This document shows positions 31,310 to 42,139 of a stretch of DNA of 64,000 bases, piece after piece. Within the stretch, counting starts at the first letter, position 1; each line of letters begins with the position of its first letter. Source of the stretch: Athripsodes cinereus (Eukaryota > Arthropoda > Insecta > Trichoptera > Leptoceridae); NCBI GenBank assembly GCA_947579605.1, contig OX388313.1:31251214-31315213 (forward strand). Direction: 5' to 3'. The notes beneath the pieces are model-generated. The model had not been told where the DNA came from and searched no databases. It worked only from the letters and a program-made list of their open reading frames with translations. A program made the translations under genes and the position numbers.

Positions 31310-33000
31310 TATACTAAAACAAGATGACAAGAAAAGCTTTGAAATGAAAGTTCCACGTGTATCATCCACACTCACGTATATTGTTTGTGTTTCATTATTA
31401 TTTCAGTACATACCTACTTCTAATTGATGAGCTTTTATGGTACACCTATAACATAGTGCATAGTGCATGGACGGGGAGCAATGTAAATATCAACTAATAA
31501 TACACACATTCATTATATGTGTACAGAGAGTGTGTTAGGCAAGCAGGTATAAAGTTAGCAAACATAACATGCAACAATACAATATGCTGCTATGGTAAAG
31601 CATGCATTTAGTAGGTGGTAGTTTAGGTACTCTATATGGGATAAGACCCAATGCAGACTAGGACACTAATAACACTTGCAATAGTGAATAGGTGCAGCAT
31701 TATTAATTATGAAAAATTTAAGCATAATAAAATATCTTATGACCTTGTCTTGGTCTTGATGTTTGGCTACTTGGAAGAGTGAAACAAAATAGTGAATCAC
31801 AAGCCCATCATGGATAATGATGATGCTCAGTTGTATTATTCAAAGAAAGATGCTCAGAATAAACTTCAGCCTAGAGAGGCAGTGTATTCTATTTGTTATA
31901 ATTGTTTAAAGAAATTGTGTATTTAAATCAAAGATAAATTGACGTTTTGTTTATAGATTTTTTGTAGCTGTTTTGTTTTAATTTTCTGTAAATAAATAAA
32001 ATTAAAAAAATGTTACAAGTTGCAAACTGTCAAATGTGCTTTGAGTAAAATAATTGCGTATGACAAAATATCGCTGAGGTGTAACTTCATCTTTAACACG
32101 TAACTTTGTTAGTAATGTTTGTCATATTATTATATTGAGAGCTTGCAAATTAATTGAAAATTGAATTAAATAAAATATATCTTTGGAGACTGTATGCTTT
32201 ATATCGGATGCTGAATAGGCTAAACTTGAAAGAAATGGAGTAGGCCTTCGTGCACTAATGAAAGGGAGTGAACACCTTTTAAGTTTTTGTGCAAATTAAT
32301 TCTTACAAATGGCCAGATAATATTTTATTGTAAGCAACAAATCCCAGTGTAGGTTTTATACATTAGTGGTCAGACTTCAGTCACATGATACTACTTACAA
32401 TGGTCATTGATTGCAACCACGATAATCAGTTGCACGATGTCAATTATGTAGTCCAGCATTGGTCGCAAACACTATTGCCCAAGTGAACACTGGACCTTGC
32501 AGTGTCGAAATATATGTGCACTAAGTGCTTGGTGGTTGATGTAAATGTATCATAGCATAGTTAGTTTGATAAAAGCTTTCATAGATCATCAATCAAAGGA
32601 AGCGGAAGTTAAACGCCAGAGTTCAAATGTTATGTTACTCACATCCTTTCTATGTATGTACGTGTTTACTAATACCATTACACAAACATACTTTACTGTA
32701 CTGTATACATGAACGTAGGTACATACAATCTATGTAAGGTGACTCATTGATGGTTATAGTTATACCGTAAGGGAGTTAGAGAGATATTTTAACGAGCTAA
32801 AGGTACAAACCTAGCAAATCTTCTTGTGAACCTGTGATCAAACGCCCTTTGCTCGGCAATGAAAATGGGTCTCTGAAAGACGTGCTTGGGCGCACTGCCT
32901 CATAATTTTAATAGAAAATAGATGTTTATATGCAGAATTATAATAGTAAGTCATTAATTGATATGGAAGGAATGTTGTCAATAGATTCCACACATTGAGG
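31310..33000. other. 1.7 kb without recognised feature
   Basis: AT-rich. AATAAATAAAATTAAAAAAA near 31990 may be a LINE or transcript 3' tail. No coding signature. Confidence 0.35.
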
Positions 33001-33002
33001 TT

Positions 33003-33165
33003 ATGGTAGTTTGGTGGTTTTTGGCCGGCCAGCCCCTCAGGCTGCTCACTATGGCGCTTCCGGTGTGGACAAAATTTGTTTAGTGTAGAATTCGGATGAA
33101 TGGAAGTTCCCAGACTTCTGCGCTATTCGGGTGGTCGGTGGGTCTTCTTCAATGTATTATTGTTA
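33003..33165 (+). repeat. 160-bp short element
   Basis: GGTTTTTGGCCGGCCAGCCC, CTCAGGCTGCTCACTATGGC, GTGTGGACAAAATTTG, CAGACTTCTGCG, ending CTTCAATGTA; clearly the family of 27786-27945. Confidence 0.65.
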
Positions 33166-33229
33166 TAAGTAATCCAATGATTTTGAGTGAGTTTTGTATC
33201 TACGTCCCAGTATCGTTCAATCGTTCTCG

Positions 33230-33500
33230 ACAGCATTTACTTTTTTACCCCCCTGGTAGCAGAACAAACATAATAACAAAGTCTCCTGTCGGAAAGGCTA
33301 TAAAATTGTTTGATAATTTGAATGTTCATGTCGATATTTTCAACATAACATACAATGACTTTATCGTCAGGATAGAGATTCTCCTTTGATTATCTCTTTT
33401 TGATGATATCTTCTTTTTTTTCTTGACTTGGCATTTCTTTGTTTTTTGTTTTTTTGTTTTTCATTTTTCCTGCTGAGGCCGCCTTGGCCAAAAGCTGTTA
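33230..33500 (+). pseudogene. possible LINE RT C-terminal remnant
   Basis: The frame ends SPVGKAIKLFDNLNVHVDIF, NITYNDFIVRIEILL. An 'SP...A......N......DIF...F..F' end occurs in some LINE proteins. The following T-rich UTR with CTGCTGAGGCCGCCTTGGCC supports a LINE end. Tentative. Confidence 0.35.
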
Positions 33501-33504
33501 TGGT

Positions 33505-34435
33505 ATCAGTGCAGGGTGATGTTTTTTTTTTATAATAATAATATACATTTTAACAAAATTAATGCCCGTTGGCTCGCTATGCTGAATTCTGTCCGACTTC
33601 AGCTGCTGTTATTTAGCGCACACCACCATAAAGCTACTCAAGAGTTTGAAAAAATGCCTCGCACAATATACATCCCGATGGTGCATCAAGTGTATTGGTG
33701 TATATACATAAATGATGTAAGCCCTTTTGTATCATCACCTCTCATAATAATATGTATATTACCCGTGTATAATAATGTATAAATGTCGTTGAACAATGCC
33801 GAGTACTTTGTATGGCGAGCAGTTGATGTTATTTAATATATTTTTTAATTACTTTTACCTTTAGTCATTCATCACGGAAATCGTGACTCGGTGTATTAAA
33901 ATAAATGAAATAATTATACAAAATGACTCATTCGGTTGTAATAACGAAGGATCAAATACATTATGGCAACATTATTAATGTGGCGAAAATGTAACACGTA
34001 ATTATTTTTATAATTCAATAATAATGATATACTCTTTATTACAATGTAGGTATAAAAAAGGCGTGTTTATTGCCTAAGTGCAATCTCTTTTACTATATTT
34101 CTAATCTAATTCACAAGGTTTTACAGTAGTATATTAAGTTCTAGCATAAAATTGAAAAATATAAAAAAATATTTACATATAGGTTCAGCTTTTTTTATGA
34201 ATATTGTGACAATTGATGAATATCGTTCACTTTTTTGTTGAATATTAAATTATATGCTTTACATTGGAACGAACTTTATGTTTGATAATATGCTAAACTA
34301 TTTGTAGGTCTGTGAGCTTTAAACGATGTAAATATTGTGCTGTCGAGATAATGTCTATTATTTTTATACAATAAATTAATAGAAATTTAAATCCAATTGC
34401 TAATAAAGCACATGATAATAAAAAAATATAACAAA
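33505..34435. other. no recognised feature
   Basis: AT-rich; short frames without domain. Confidence 0.35.
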
Positions 34436-34439
34436 ACAC

Positions 34440-34850
34440 AGTTGATAGAACAGTAGAGGACGACTTGTATGTTTGTACTGCCCGGCAGAACCATTTACAG
34501 AGAGAACAAGCGCTGCCACATCGCACCACTACAAAGGATCTACATTGGCTGAGAGTCCCAGAGAGTAGGGTTCAAGCTGGACCTTAAGTGGCACGGCAGA
34601 TCTATGCATCGCTAAACACTGTCCCGTCAACGGAACTCTAACTGGTCTCAACTTTTACTGCAGTCAACAAACTCGTAGAACCCAACTGGACAAACACTTC
34701 CAAATTCACAGAGCGGAGCTTCAGCGTCGCAAGGCCAACTGCCTGAAATATGAAGATTAACAACAGATCTAAGACAAAACCAACCACATTCAGAAGCAAG
34801 TTGAAAAAAAATATGTTCAGAAGATGTCACAGCGCCGTTGAAACTATCAC
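34440..34850 (+). pseudogene. L2/CR1-like LINE C-terminus, frameshifted
   Basis: Segments in shifting frames read HRTTTKDLHWLRVPESRV, then KLVEPNWTN, FTERSFSVARPTA, stop, and KTKPTTFRSKLKKNMF. 'RSFSVA.P.AWN' and 'TTFRSKLK...F' are the usual C-terminal blocks of L2/CR1-type proteins. At least one frame change and stops show decay. Confidence 0.6.
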
Positions 34851-34894
34851 GGATCATACAAATATAAATTGTCCATATTGTTATTTTATTCTTC

Positions 34895-35000
34895 AATGAA
34901 CATTTCAAATCAAAGCAAAGTATCATAAAAATATCAGACATTCTATTCAATGTACAGAGGGCGAGTTTATCGCCAATATGCGATGTCATCCAACTAACCC
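34895..35000 (-). mobile_element. CR1-like family A tail
   Basis: TTATTCTTCAATGAACATTT, then TTCAATGTACAGAGGGCGAG, TTTATCGCCAATATGCGATG and TCATCCAACTAACCCG. Confidence 0.7.
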
Positions 35001-35002
35001 GA

Positions 35003-35112
35003 TTATAATGTAAATAAAAACAAAAAACTTTGTAGAGTTTTACTATGTACTTTTATTCAGTGACCAGGTTTCGACATGTTATGTCTTTTTCAAACTCAAA
35101 CCCGGTTATTAT
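35003..35112 (-). mobile_element. PLE pseudo-LTR fragment
   Basis: On the minus strand: TTGAAAA (35087-35093), one extra base, a GACAT/ATGTC stem (35073-35085), GAAA (35069-35072), then CCTGGTCACTGAATAAAAGT. This is the hammerhead-like layout of the other hairpin copies. It lies directly between a CR1 tail and a (TAG)n-element 3' fragment (GTTAGTCCACTGGGTGCCCC). Confidence 0.5.
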
Positions 35113-35154
35113 TACATGTAGTTAGTCCACTGGGTGCCCCATTTCTAGGATATG

Positions 35155-35620
35155 GAGTGACAATATAGTAATAGATCTGACTTGATAAATACGGTTACAA
35201 ATCGAATAAGAGAAATCGGCGTAATTACATTTTTTCATAATGATTAACGCTTAAACTGAAAAAGGAACATTCCATGTAAGTAAATATCAATATAGGCATC
35301 GCAATGCTTTAGTTGCTTTCTTTGCTTACAATATGGGCTCAATTTTATATCCTTTATCCTGCGTATCAAGACAGCTCCACATGACATACATAATGTTCAT
35401 AGGTATTCAACGAATTTCCACATCACGATTTAATACTATGTACATAATACCGACATAGAGTAGGTTTTCAAATTATTATTCACAAAGATGACAGGTTTAG
35501 TTCTAGAGCAATCATTCAACGTGACGCGACGCCTTATGTCGGATAAAATAACACAATATGTTACGTTATACGTTATGTAGAGAGATATTTTTAGATATAA
35601 ATTTATATGCCATCAAATCT
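35155..35620. other. no recognised feature
   Basis: AT-rich; nothing supported was seen. Confidence 0.35.
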
Positions 35621-35624
35621 TTCA

Positions 35625-35800
35625 CGTTTTGCGTACAAATGCTTTTTTTAACGCGGCGGCAGAATTTCCATCCACACTTCTCAGCATTATACAACCAAAT
35701 GAATCTTCATCAGTCATGGTCAGACAAAAACATAACATTCTAATGCCGGGAAAAATTCACCTATCCAGATATACAGGAGATCAAAAAATTTGTTCAATCA
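35625..35800 (+). repeat. interspersed repeat, copy 1 of 2
   Basis: ATCCACACTTCTCAGCATTA, TAATGCCGGGAAAAATTCAC and TCCAGATATACAGGAGATCA. The same blocks in the same order are at 62915-63085. No recognised coding sequence. Confidence 0.55.
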
Positions 35801-35924
35801 CAATCATAAACTTATAAAGAAGTCGAGTATTCTGAATGAGTTTATGACTGTGATTTATGTAAAGAAACAAAATTCTTTGCCAGGTGGTCTACGGAACACA
35901 TTCTTTTATCTCTTTCAATATATC

Positions 35925-36045
35925 TATTTATGCTTTCACGCCGTCTCCCAGGTCAACTAGGCAGAGAGAACGGAACGCCATATTGATCTATTTTTACATA
36001 CCTCTTAATTTCCTCCACATTCATCCGGTTTCTCATCAACATATA
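35925..36045 (-). pseudogene. RTE-type LINE tail, broken
   Basis: TTTCACGCCGTCTCCCAGGT, TAGGCAGAGAGAACGGAACG, CCTCCACATTCATCCGG matches the family end in reverse. Confidence 0.55.
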
Positions 36046-36182
36046 AGATATTTATGGGTTAGTTGGAAGATACTGCGCTTCTGCAATAGCTCGCCAATAT
36101 TTTACAAATTTATTTGCTCAGTTATAATATTGTCATATTTTTTCTACTGATGATTTTTTGTGCAATAAATGATTATAATAAA
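36046..36182 (+). mobile_element. CR1-like family A 3' UTR
   Basis: TATGGGTTAGTTGGAAGATA, CTGCGCTTCTGCAATAGCTC, GTGCAATAAATGATTATAAT. Confidence 0.6.
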
Positions 36183-36184
36183 TA

Positions 36185-36715
36185 TAGTAATTATTATTAT
36201 TCTTATATTTAAAATGTTTTTAGCCTAAAACCTGACAAGAGGATAAGATCTTGTATATAGTGTATATTTTTTTCTGTCTTGTATAATTACGATGTCTATA
36301 TAACTATTTATTAGATTAATTAAATATTGATAAGTTCCATAACGTTGAGTCTGAAAATAAAATTCATACATAATTTAATATCACTCTTTGTACTAGCATC
36401 ATCAAAACAAACTTTGTTAGATACATTTTCAAGTTAAATTTTATTTTACAAGTGTGGGTGTATTATTAACAATGAGAGGGTGTACTCTTATATTGTGACT
36501 ACTACATATTATAGGCACTGAGTTTATTTATAGACATGTACATATTTACATTTTATTATAAATACATTCAATACTTAATTTTATCAATCTCAACCTTTCA
36601 GGGCAAATATTCTGAAACAAGGCATATTAGGGGCATGGACGTAACTAAATATAGACAAAATGGGCGGACAAAACTCACCTACTTTTAAATAAATAACTTT
36701 TTTATCCATCTCTCT
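36185..36715. other. no recognised feature
   Basis: AT-rich; nothing supported was seen. Confidence 0.35.
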
Positions 36716-36717
36716 TT

Positions 36718-36825
36718 CTATACCATCCTAAATCAGGTGGCCAGCAAAAAAACTCCATTTAATAAAGATGTAAATTGTCTTCTCTGAGCCAATAAAAATA
36801 AATTATTTAGAATCTCTGATACCGA
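36718..36825 (-). mobile_element. (TAG)n-tail SINE-like element, 3' part
   Basis: TATACCATCCTAAATCAGGT, GGCCAGCAAAAAAACTCCAT, GTCTTCTCTGAGCCAATAAA; the tail side is eroded. Confidence 0.5.
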
Positions 36826-36837
36826 TATCAGGTAACG

Positions 36838-36935
36838 CGGTTGACACATAGACGCTCTGAATGGAGGAGGCTGGTTTCTGCACTGTGCATTCGAGAGGAG
36901 CGTTGAGGGTAATGCATGATGATGATGATGATGGC
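36838..36935 (+). pseudogene. (GAT)n-tailed LINE end
   Basis: The frame RRSEWRRLVSALCIREER and stop is followed by ATGATGATGATGATGATGG. The cleanest plus-strand copy of the family. The His-run frame on the opposite strand is only the GAT tail. Confidence 0.75.
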
Positions 36936-37371
36936 TGTCATACGTCATCGCTAAATTGATTGTATTGAGCTTAAGGGTCCTATGATCACGGGCGTGACAT
37001 TTAACATAGTGAATTCCTAAACTTTTAATCTTAATTAGTATATTGTGAACTGTCTCTAGCATCCTACATCTTAGAATTTGGGTTAATACTTTCTAAGCGC
37101 CTTTAAAGTTTCTAAAAAATAATCTAGATAAAATGTTAAAAGTGAATAGTATGTAAATTGAATGTAAAATCAACATACATGGATGTGTATTCTTGTGTCT
37201 ATTCATGTATGGGATTATAATTGTTTTGTAAGCGACTGTAGTGCACTTTTAATTAATTGTCGGTGGTTGTGTTCCTTGAAACAAAGTTACACCACTGTAT
37301 AGAGGGGAGCTTTCGCCCTTTCACCCATAAAGTAATCAATCATCATACAACACAACAGCCAACAGCTGCTT

Positions 37372-37416
37372 TCATACTGTACGGTGCGGTGTGGTGCGGT
37401 GCGGTGCTGGGGAATA
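37372..37416. repeat. GGTGC-type simple repeat
   Basis: A run of GGTGC/GGTGT units (ACGGTGCGGTGTGGTGCGGT then GCGGTGCTGG). GC-rich and short. Confidence 0.7.
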
Positions 37417-37579
37417 CAGCACTTTCGAATGCTTTTAGGTTCACGTGTCTACGTTTAAATGGAAATATAAAATTTACTTAATCTTACTGTATATACAATT
37501 TATCAAGTAGAAATTTATTGCACTCCATTACATTTTTATGTGTATATTCTTGAAAATAAATATAAATGGAGTTAGAGGT

Positions 37580-37720
37580 TGCCGGAAGTATGGAAGCCGG
37601 ATGGTAGAGTCTTGGACATTCAATCCAGAGATTATGGGCTCAATTTAAAGCATTAAAGACCTAAATTCTCCATCTGTTTGATACGAGCAGATATCTTATT
37701 CTGGGGTTATCAGCCCCCCT
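37580..37720 (+). mobile_element. tRNA-like SINE head
   Basis: TTGCCGGAAGTATGGAAGCC, GGATGGTAGAGTCTTGGACA, TTCAATCCAGAGATTATGGG then CTCAATTT. Same head family as 1627 and 16066. Confidence 0.45.
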
Positions 37721-37721
37721 A

Positions 37722-37862
37722 GAAAAACATGCACTTTCGATCGACTACAAACGAATTTACGACAATCTACCTACATGTACCATGTAATTATGCGTTATTG
37801 TTGCGTTTATATTCGAAAATTCGTTTGTAGTCGATCGAAAAGTGCGGGTTTGTCTACGGCTA
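37722..37862. mobile_element. palindromic MITE, copy 2
   Basis: The inner core (CGACTACAAACGAATTTACG, ACAATCTACCTACATGTACC) is almost identical to copy 1 at 6750-6914. The outer arms differ: ACATGCACTTTCGATCGAC on the left and GTCGATCGAAAAGTGCGGGT on the right. They match each other, not copy 1. No coding sequence. Confidence 0.75.
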
Positions 37863-37864
37863 TG

Positions 37865-38150
37865 TTTTCGACATACCAGACTATGTTTACCTGATCCACC
37901 TATAAAAAAACGAAAACATGCAGTGAGTTAGATAGAGAAAACAATTTACATGGTACCTTATCATTAGTTAACGGTCTTTTGTGAAAGAGAGTTTGAGGTA
38001 TATTGTATGAAAAGATGACCGAACGGGGGAGGCTAGTTTTTTCTGCCTTGTATTTCTGGCAAAATTTTTAATGGGTAATTTTGTGATAAATGAAGTGATT
38101 GAATGCTGAATGGAGGAGCATAGAATTTTAATTGGACTTTGGTTTGATTT
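37865..38150. other. no recognised feature
   Basis: Nothing supported was seen. Confidence 0.3.
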
Positions 38151-38154
38151 ATTA

Positions 38155-38462
38155 ATTTATTGTATTCTTTTCCACATAACCAGTTTCATGAAAAAATCAA
38201 TAAACATAAAAAATGTGATGATATGCAGCGGCGAGATTTTCGCCATATTACTGATTTCTTTCATCACAAAATAAACTAAGCACAAAAAATAAGAAAATCA
38301 CTATGCAAATCATAAAGAAAGAATAAAAAATTCACAATCCATACATCCAAAAGTCCAAAGGGACCGGGTACTATAGGAAGTCTATTAAAAGATTGAGGTA
38401 TTCTACGAGAAGAAGGAAGATTATTCCAGGAACGACCACCACATATTAAGCATGATTGAAAC
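38155..38462 (-). pseudogene. CR1-like LINE (family B), C-terminus and 3' UTR
   Basis: The minus strand encodes CGGRSWNNLPSSRRIPQSFN then RLPIVPGPFGLLDVW. The WNNLP block is standard for CR1/L2-group proteins. The UTR has GGCGAAAATCTCGCCGCTGC, ATATCATCACATTTTTTATG and ends in AATAAATTAATAAATC. It defines the family whose tails occur at 16121, 20165 and 27755. Confidence 0.65.
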
Positions 38463-38464
38463 TT

Positions 38465-39885
38465 TTACAAAAAGTTTCTATGAAAATTATTATTAAAGAT
38501 GACTTGACTGTCGCAGAATCATTTATTTCTACCATGTGTTTCTACGATAAACGTTACAAGTCGAAAAAGGGGAAAAACTACTTACAGCTAAGTTCTATAA
38601 AGTTTTCAAAGTTGTTGTGCTTTTCGTACAAAAAAGCTGTTAAATGATTTAAAAGTAAATCTTTCTTAATAAAGTATTTTTTTAAGTTTCTGAAACAATA
38701 GGTAAGAAGCTTTTTATTAAATTTGTACGTAGGTAATATATTCATTCAGAAACCAAAAAATGAACAAAGATTAATGGTATACAGCGGAAAAAAGTTTTTC
38801 AGTTTAACAAAAGTCATTTCGAAACTTTGAAGTGGTCTAGTGAGTTACAATTTTTTTAAGTTGATAATATTTTTATTCGATTGAGGCAAGTAGCGGATGG
38901 GAAATTTTTCACTTGAGTGATATTGAAGTTTTTTTTCGAAGAACTTTGAGGTTTTTTAAGATTTGATATAATAAAGGGGAAGGGAATATATTTTTTAAAT
39001 GTGAATACTTTTTTGCTAATACTTACGTCATTTACAAAAACTCTTTTTTTTAAATGTGTCAGGATAAACTGTTTATAGTGAACAAACGTATTTATTGAAT
39101 ATGTACATGGTTTTATTACTACTTTTTTTTTATTATTTTTTTCATAAATCTTTTCTACATATAAATATCGACTATCATGTATGATGTAAAATTTACTGAT
39201 ATATAATTCAATCCCAGAAGTAATAAAGTCCATAGCTAGCCTTAATTTCTTTTAAAGGGAGTTGAAAAAGTTTGTGATTAGTGAACGATGATATTTAATT
39301 AAAATAAGTGTTCAAGTGATCAAATAGAGTATAACAAATTAGGACACTATAGCATGACATGACCCCTTACACCAGGAGAAATTCTGATTGGGGCAATGAT
39401 TATGGTTTACATACTATTATTGATTGTTTAAATTTTATATTTTACCTTTTATGATTATTGTGTTGTAAAATAAATACATAAAAAAAAGTGAAAGTACCAG
39501 AGTATTAAGTAATGAAAGAATTACTTAGTACCTACCCTTGTACTTTCAGGGGTTGCGCATACTAAAATAACTTCTGGTAATGCATAAAAACTACCTATTG
39601 TGAGAATAGATTGTGTCACATATTATAACCATGGCCATGAATACAAAAGCGATGCCATGATATTTATTTAGGTTATTTAGTATTTAGGTTACTGTTTGTA
39701 TGCAATCAGCATCAATTATTTTTCATTCATTGGTTGTTGCATCCAATCTCCACTCTGATTCTTAGTTTCCACCCTATGCACCACTATACTGCCTCTCCCG
39801 TTGCGATATGGATATCATGATTATATTTTGGATACATATTATGCCTTACTTATTAATTATATATTCATAATTTTTTTTTGTCCCG
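38465..39885. other. 1.4 kb, possible decayed LINE, otherwise unassigned
   Basis: The plus-strand frame 38456-38647 (ending KYSIKFSKLL-like residues) and the A-rich end near 39470-39490 (AAATAAATACATAAAAAAAA) could be LINE remnants. No block is diagnostic. A minus frame at 38856-39233 starts MDFITSGIELY and is unrecognised. Confidence 0.25.
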
Positions 39886-39891
39886 TGGAGC

Positions 39892-40138
39892 ACCCGGTAA
39901 AGAATTGGTCTCCCACTCTTCTCCGTAAGTTTTCGAGTGTCCTGTAAAAGGCAGGTGTGTTCGAAAAAATTAAGACATTTTACATCTTAAATTCAGCGAT
40001 GAGGTTTGCCACCCATCCTGAATGTCTTGATTTTATATTGGCACGGAGAGGACAGCTTGCATGTTTCTTACATGCAGCTGGTCTGTTGGCTACCCCACTT
40101 GTGGGATATGCCGTGATGGTATAGTAGTAGTAGTAGTA
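39892..40138 (+). mobile_element. SINE-like element with (TAG)n tail, near full length
   Basis: Starts CCCGTGGAGCACCCGGTAAA, a 5' end shared by the copies at 49448 and 56861. It continues with TTCGAGTGTCCTGTAAAAGG, GGTTTGCCACCCATCCTGAA and ATATTGGCACGGAGAGGACA. It ends CACTTGTGGGATATGCCGTG, ATGGTAT then (AGT)n. The defined 5' end and roughly 250-bp length suggest a SINE; the GTGTTCGAAAA stretch could be a weak B box. The end ..CCGTGATGGTAT matches the RTE copy's GGCGTGATGGTAT, so RTE machinery may mobilise it. Confidence 0.7.
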
Positions 40139-40414
40139 AATTTTTATAAAGGACCTCCAGTCGATAATTTCAGCTATCCCTAAATATAATAGTGACCCGC
40201 ATACACAATGTAACTACCTACATATTTCCTTATAACGTTTTAAAGTAATGTTAAACAATATAAAATAATGTTAAACGATTTGCCATTTAAATTCCAATGT
40301 TTATATAAATCACCATTTGTTTGCTGCTATTATGTTTTATACTTACAAAGTATTTTATTTAATTATATAAATTTTTGATAATGATAATAATAAATTACAT
40401 ATATGAATGAACTT

Positions 40415-40660
40415 TTATGTTATGCAAAGAAAACGAAAGTAATGGTGTTTGAAAGGGAAAAAGAAACGAACAGAGTGTCAGATAAAGATTGATGATGAAG
40501 TGTTGGAACAAGAGTGGATGAATTTATTTATTTGGGTAGTTTATTTACGAGAGATGGAAAGTGTGATAGCGATATCGAAGAAAGAAAAGTTGCTGGCAGC
40601 AAGGTAAACAGTGCAATCCGGTCGATATTTGCGAATAAAAATATAAATAATGCATTACCC
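40415..40660 (+). pseudogene. RTE-type LINE internal remnant
   Basis: AAGAAAACGAAAGTAATGGT (KKTKVMVF), then with a frameshift DEFIYLGSLFTRDGKCDSDI, EERKVAGSKVNSAIRSI. It corresponds to residues 60-130 of the copy at 16478. Both ends are lost. Confidence 0.7.
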
Positions 40661-40818
40661 TATTTAAAAGTATACACATCATTTCACATTTTTAATAATC
40701 CTTATGTTCATAATATTATACTTACCAGCCTATTTTGAGTCATTAACTTAAGAAGCTCACAAAATCTGCAATCACAAAATATACTATTTTAATCAAATGT
40801 TTTTACCACTTCAAAGGA

Positions 40819-40960
40819 TAGAATTAAAGTAGATTTAAAATAAAACACTGAGTCAAATATTATTCATAGTGAAAGTAACACAGTGTTTTATTTTAAATAT
40901 ATTATTTTAATTCTATTAAAATGAACTTTCACAAAGTTATTCCAAGTACTATACTTCAAA
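40819..40960 (+). mobile_element. PLE-type hairpin plus frame start
   Basis: TTTAAAATAAAACACTG (40834-40850) pairs with CAGTGTTTTATTTTAAA (40881-40897). The pairing extends outward to TAGAATTAAA/TTTAATTCTA. Six bases past the right arm a frame opens as MNFHKVIPSTILQ, the same first six residues as at 52357. The loop (GTGAAAGTAACA) lacks the ribozyme-like core but is shared with the flank at 52.31 kb. Confidence 0.55.
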
Positions 40961-41134
40961 GTAATTATTTTCTAAAATATTCGAGTCTATTTCATAATCT
41001 ACAATTCAGAGTACCTGTAAATTTTGCAATCAAGTTTACTAATGTATGTATATTAAAATTAGTATGCATTCATGTAAAAACGACGCCACGAGCTATCGAG
41101 TAATTTAGTGTGAGCCATAATTCATTTATCTAGG

Positions 41135-41240
41135 AATATGAGGACTAGTGGCAGTAATACTTGCGTCTCGACGTCTCGCAGCTTCCGCTTCCGTTGCGGA
41201 TGCTAACGGCGCCGTTACCTCGTTAATACCTTTAACGTAT
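41135..41240. other. short CpG-rich segment
   Basis: CTTGCGTCTCGACGTCTCGC, AGCTTCCGCTTCCGTTGCGG, ATGCTAACGGCGCCGTTACC. CpG content is far above the surroundings. Both strands are open over about 35 codons (minus: ASATEAEAARRRDASITAT). It could be an exon fragment or an unknown repeat; I recognise neither. Confidence 0.3.
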
Positions 41241-41429
41241 GTATAACATACACGTATAGTTACATATTATTATAAGTGATGTTACGAATGATCTCTGATG
41301 AAGATTCAAATATTTTGAATATTCTTGTTCGGGAATATCAAATCAAAATATTTTGCAAAATGACTAATATCTTGTTTATTTTTATACACATACATACCAT
41401 CACGCCTTTCTTTTTTTATTTTTATCTTT

Positions 41430-41825
41430 ATCGCAATGGTCGTTTTGGGCTTTTTATTTGCTACCGCGGTTTCGGTGGGGCGGCCGCCGTTGGCGGGCGT
41501 TAGTCTAGAGCTTTTAAAGTTTTGGATTGACGCTCGTTGGTGGTGGGCGCTCCGCCGGGGCCGCGGTGGCGAGTGGGAGGCTCGGGGAATGGCAGTGGTT
41601 GCATGGTGCTCTGGAGAATCGTGTCATGTCTTTTTTTTCAGTAACTTCTTTTGTTGTCGTTTTGTATTTAAGTATTTGGTTTTTTATTATTACTTTATCT
41701 TTCTTTTAGCTATGTAAACACATTCGAATACAAATGTGCAATCTGTAAATGGGTTAATATGTTTGTATATTGTAATATATTATATTTGTATAAAACCTGT
41801 AGATGTGCCAATAAAATAAAAAAAA
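41430..41825 (+). other. GC-rich segment with poly(A)-like end
   Basis: GGTGGGGCGGCCGCCGTTGG, GCTCCGCCGGGGCCGCGGTG is the most GC-rich run in the window. It is followed by an AT-rich UTR-like stretch ending ATAAAATAAAAAAAAATAAA. A LINE 3' end is the likeliest reading, but the frame is uncertain (CYRGFGGAAAVGGR in one phase). Confidence 0.35.
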
Positions 41826-41989
41826 ATAAAATATTACCATGTACCTGGTTGTATTATAAATTTCCTGTAAATATTAGTAAATTTTATAACGTAACATAAA
41901 CTAAGAATTATGGTATCTTATGATAAAGCTCAACTTACTGGCCTATGATCATTGGCGGAACTTCATCATCCAAAATAAGTTTTAAGATC

Positions 41990-42125
41990 ATCATCTTGCC
42001 TTTCAACGCTTCAGAGCGTCTCTACGCCAAATGAGTCACGTCTTCTCACGACAATCCTATCAATCCTCTAATGTCTTTGTCATAGAAACGATGTATTGTG
42101 AAAGAGGGACGTCCGGTTATAAGAT
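41990..42125 (-). pseudogene. (GAT)n-tailed LINE end with internal deletion
   Basis: Plus strand TCATCATCTTGCCTTTCAAC, GCTTCAGAGCGTCTCTACGC, CGATGTATTGTGAAAGAGGG. Compared with 18575-18765 about 50 bases encoding WRRLVSALCSRE are missing. Confidence 0.6.
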
Positions 42126-42139
42126 ATAAGAGTATAATC

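Noticed and set aside
36733..37062. Minus-strand frame with a run of histidines
   Set aside because: The His run is the reverse translation of a (GAT)n LINE tail.
38856..39233. 125-residue minus-strand frame starting MDFITSG, similar in form to the PLE starts
   Set aside because: No hairpin precedes it and the residues after the first three do not match the pattern; kept as unassigned.
41436..41717. GC-rich frame that looked like a host exon
   Set aside because: Low-complexity Gly/Arg/Ala translation followed by an A-rich tail; a LINE 3' end is more likely.
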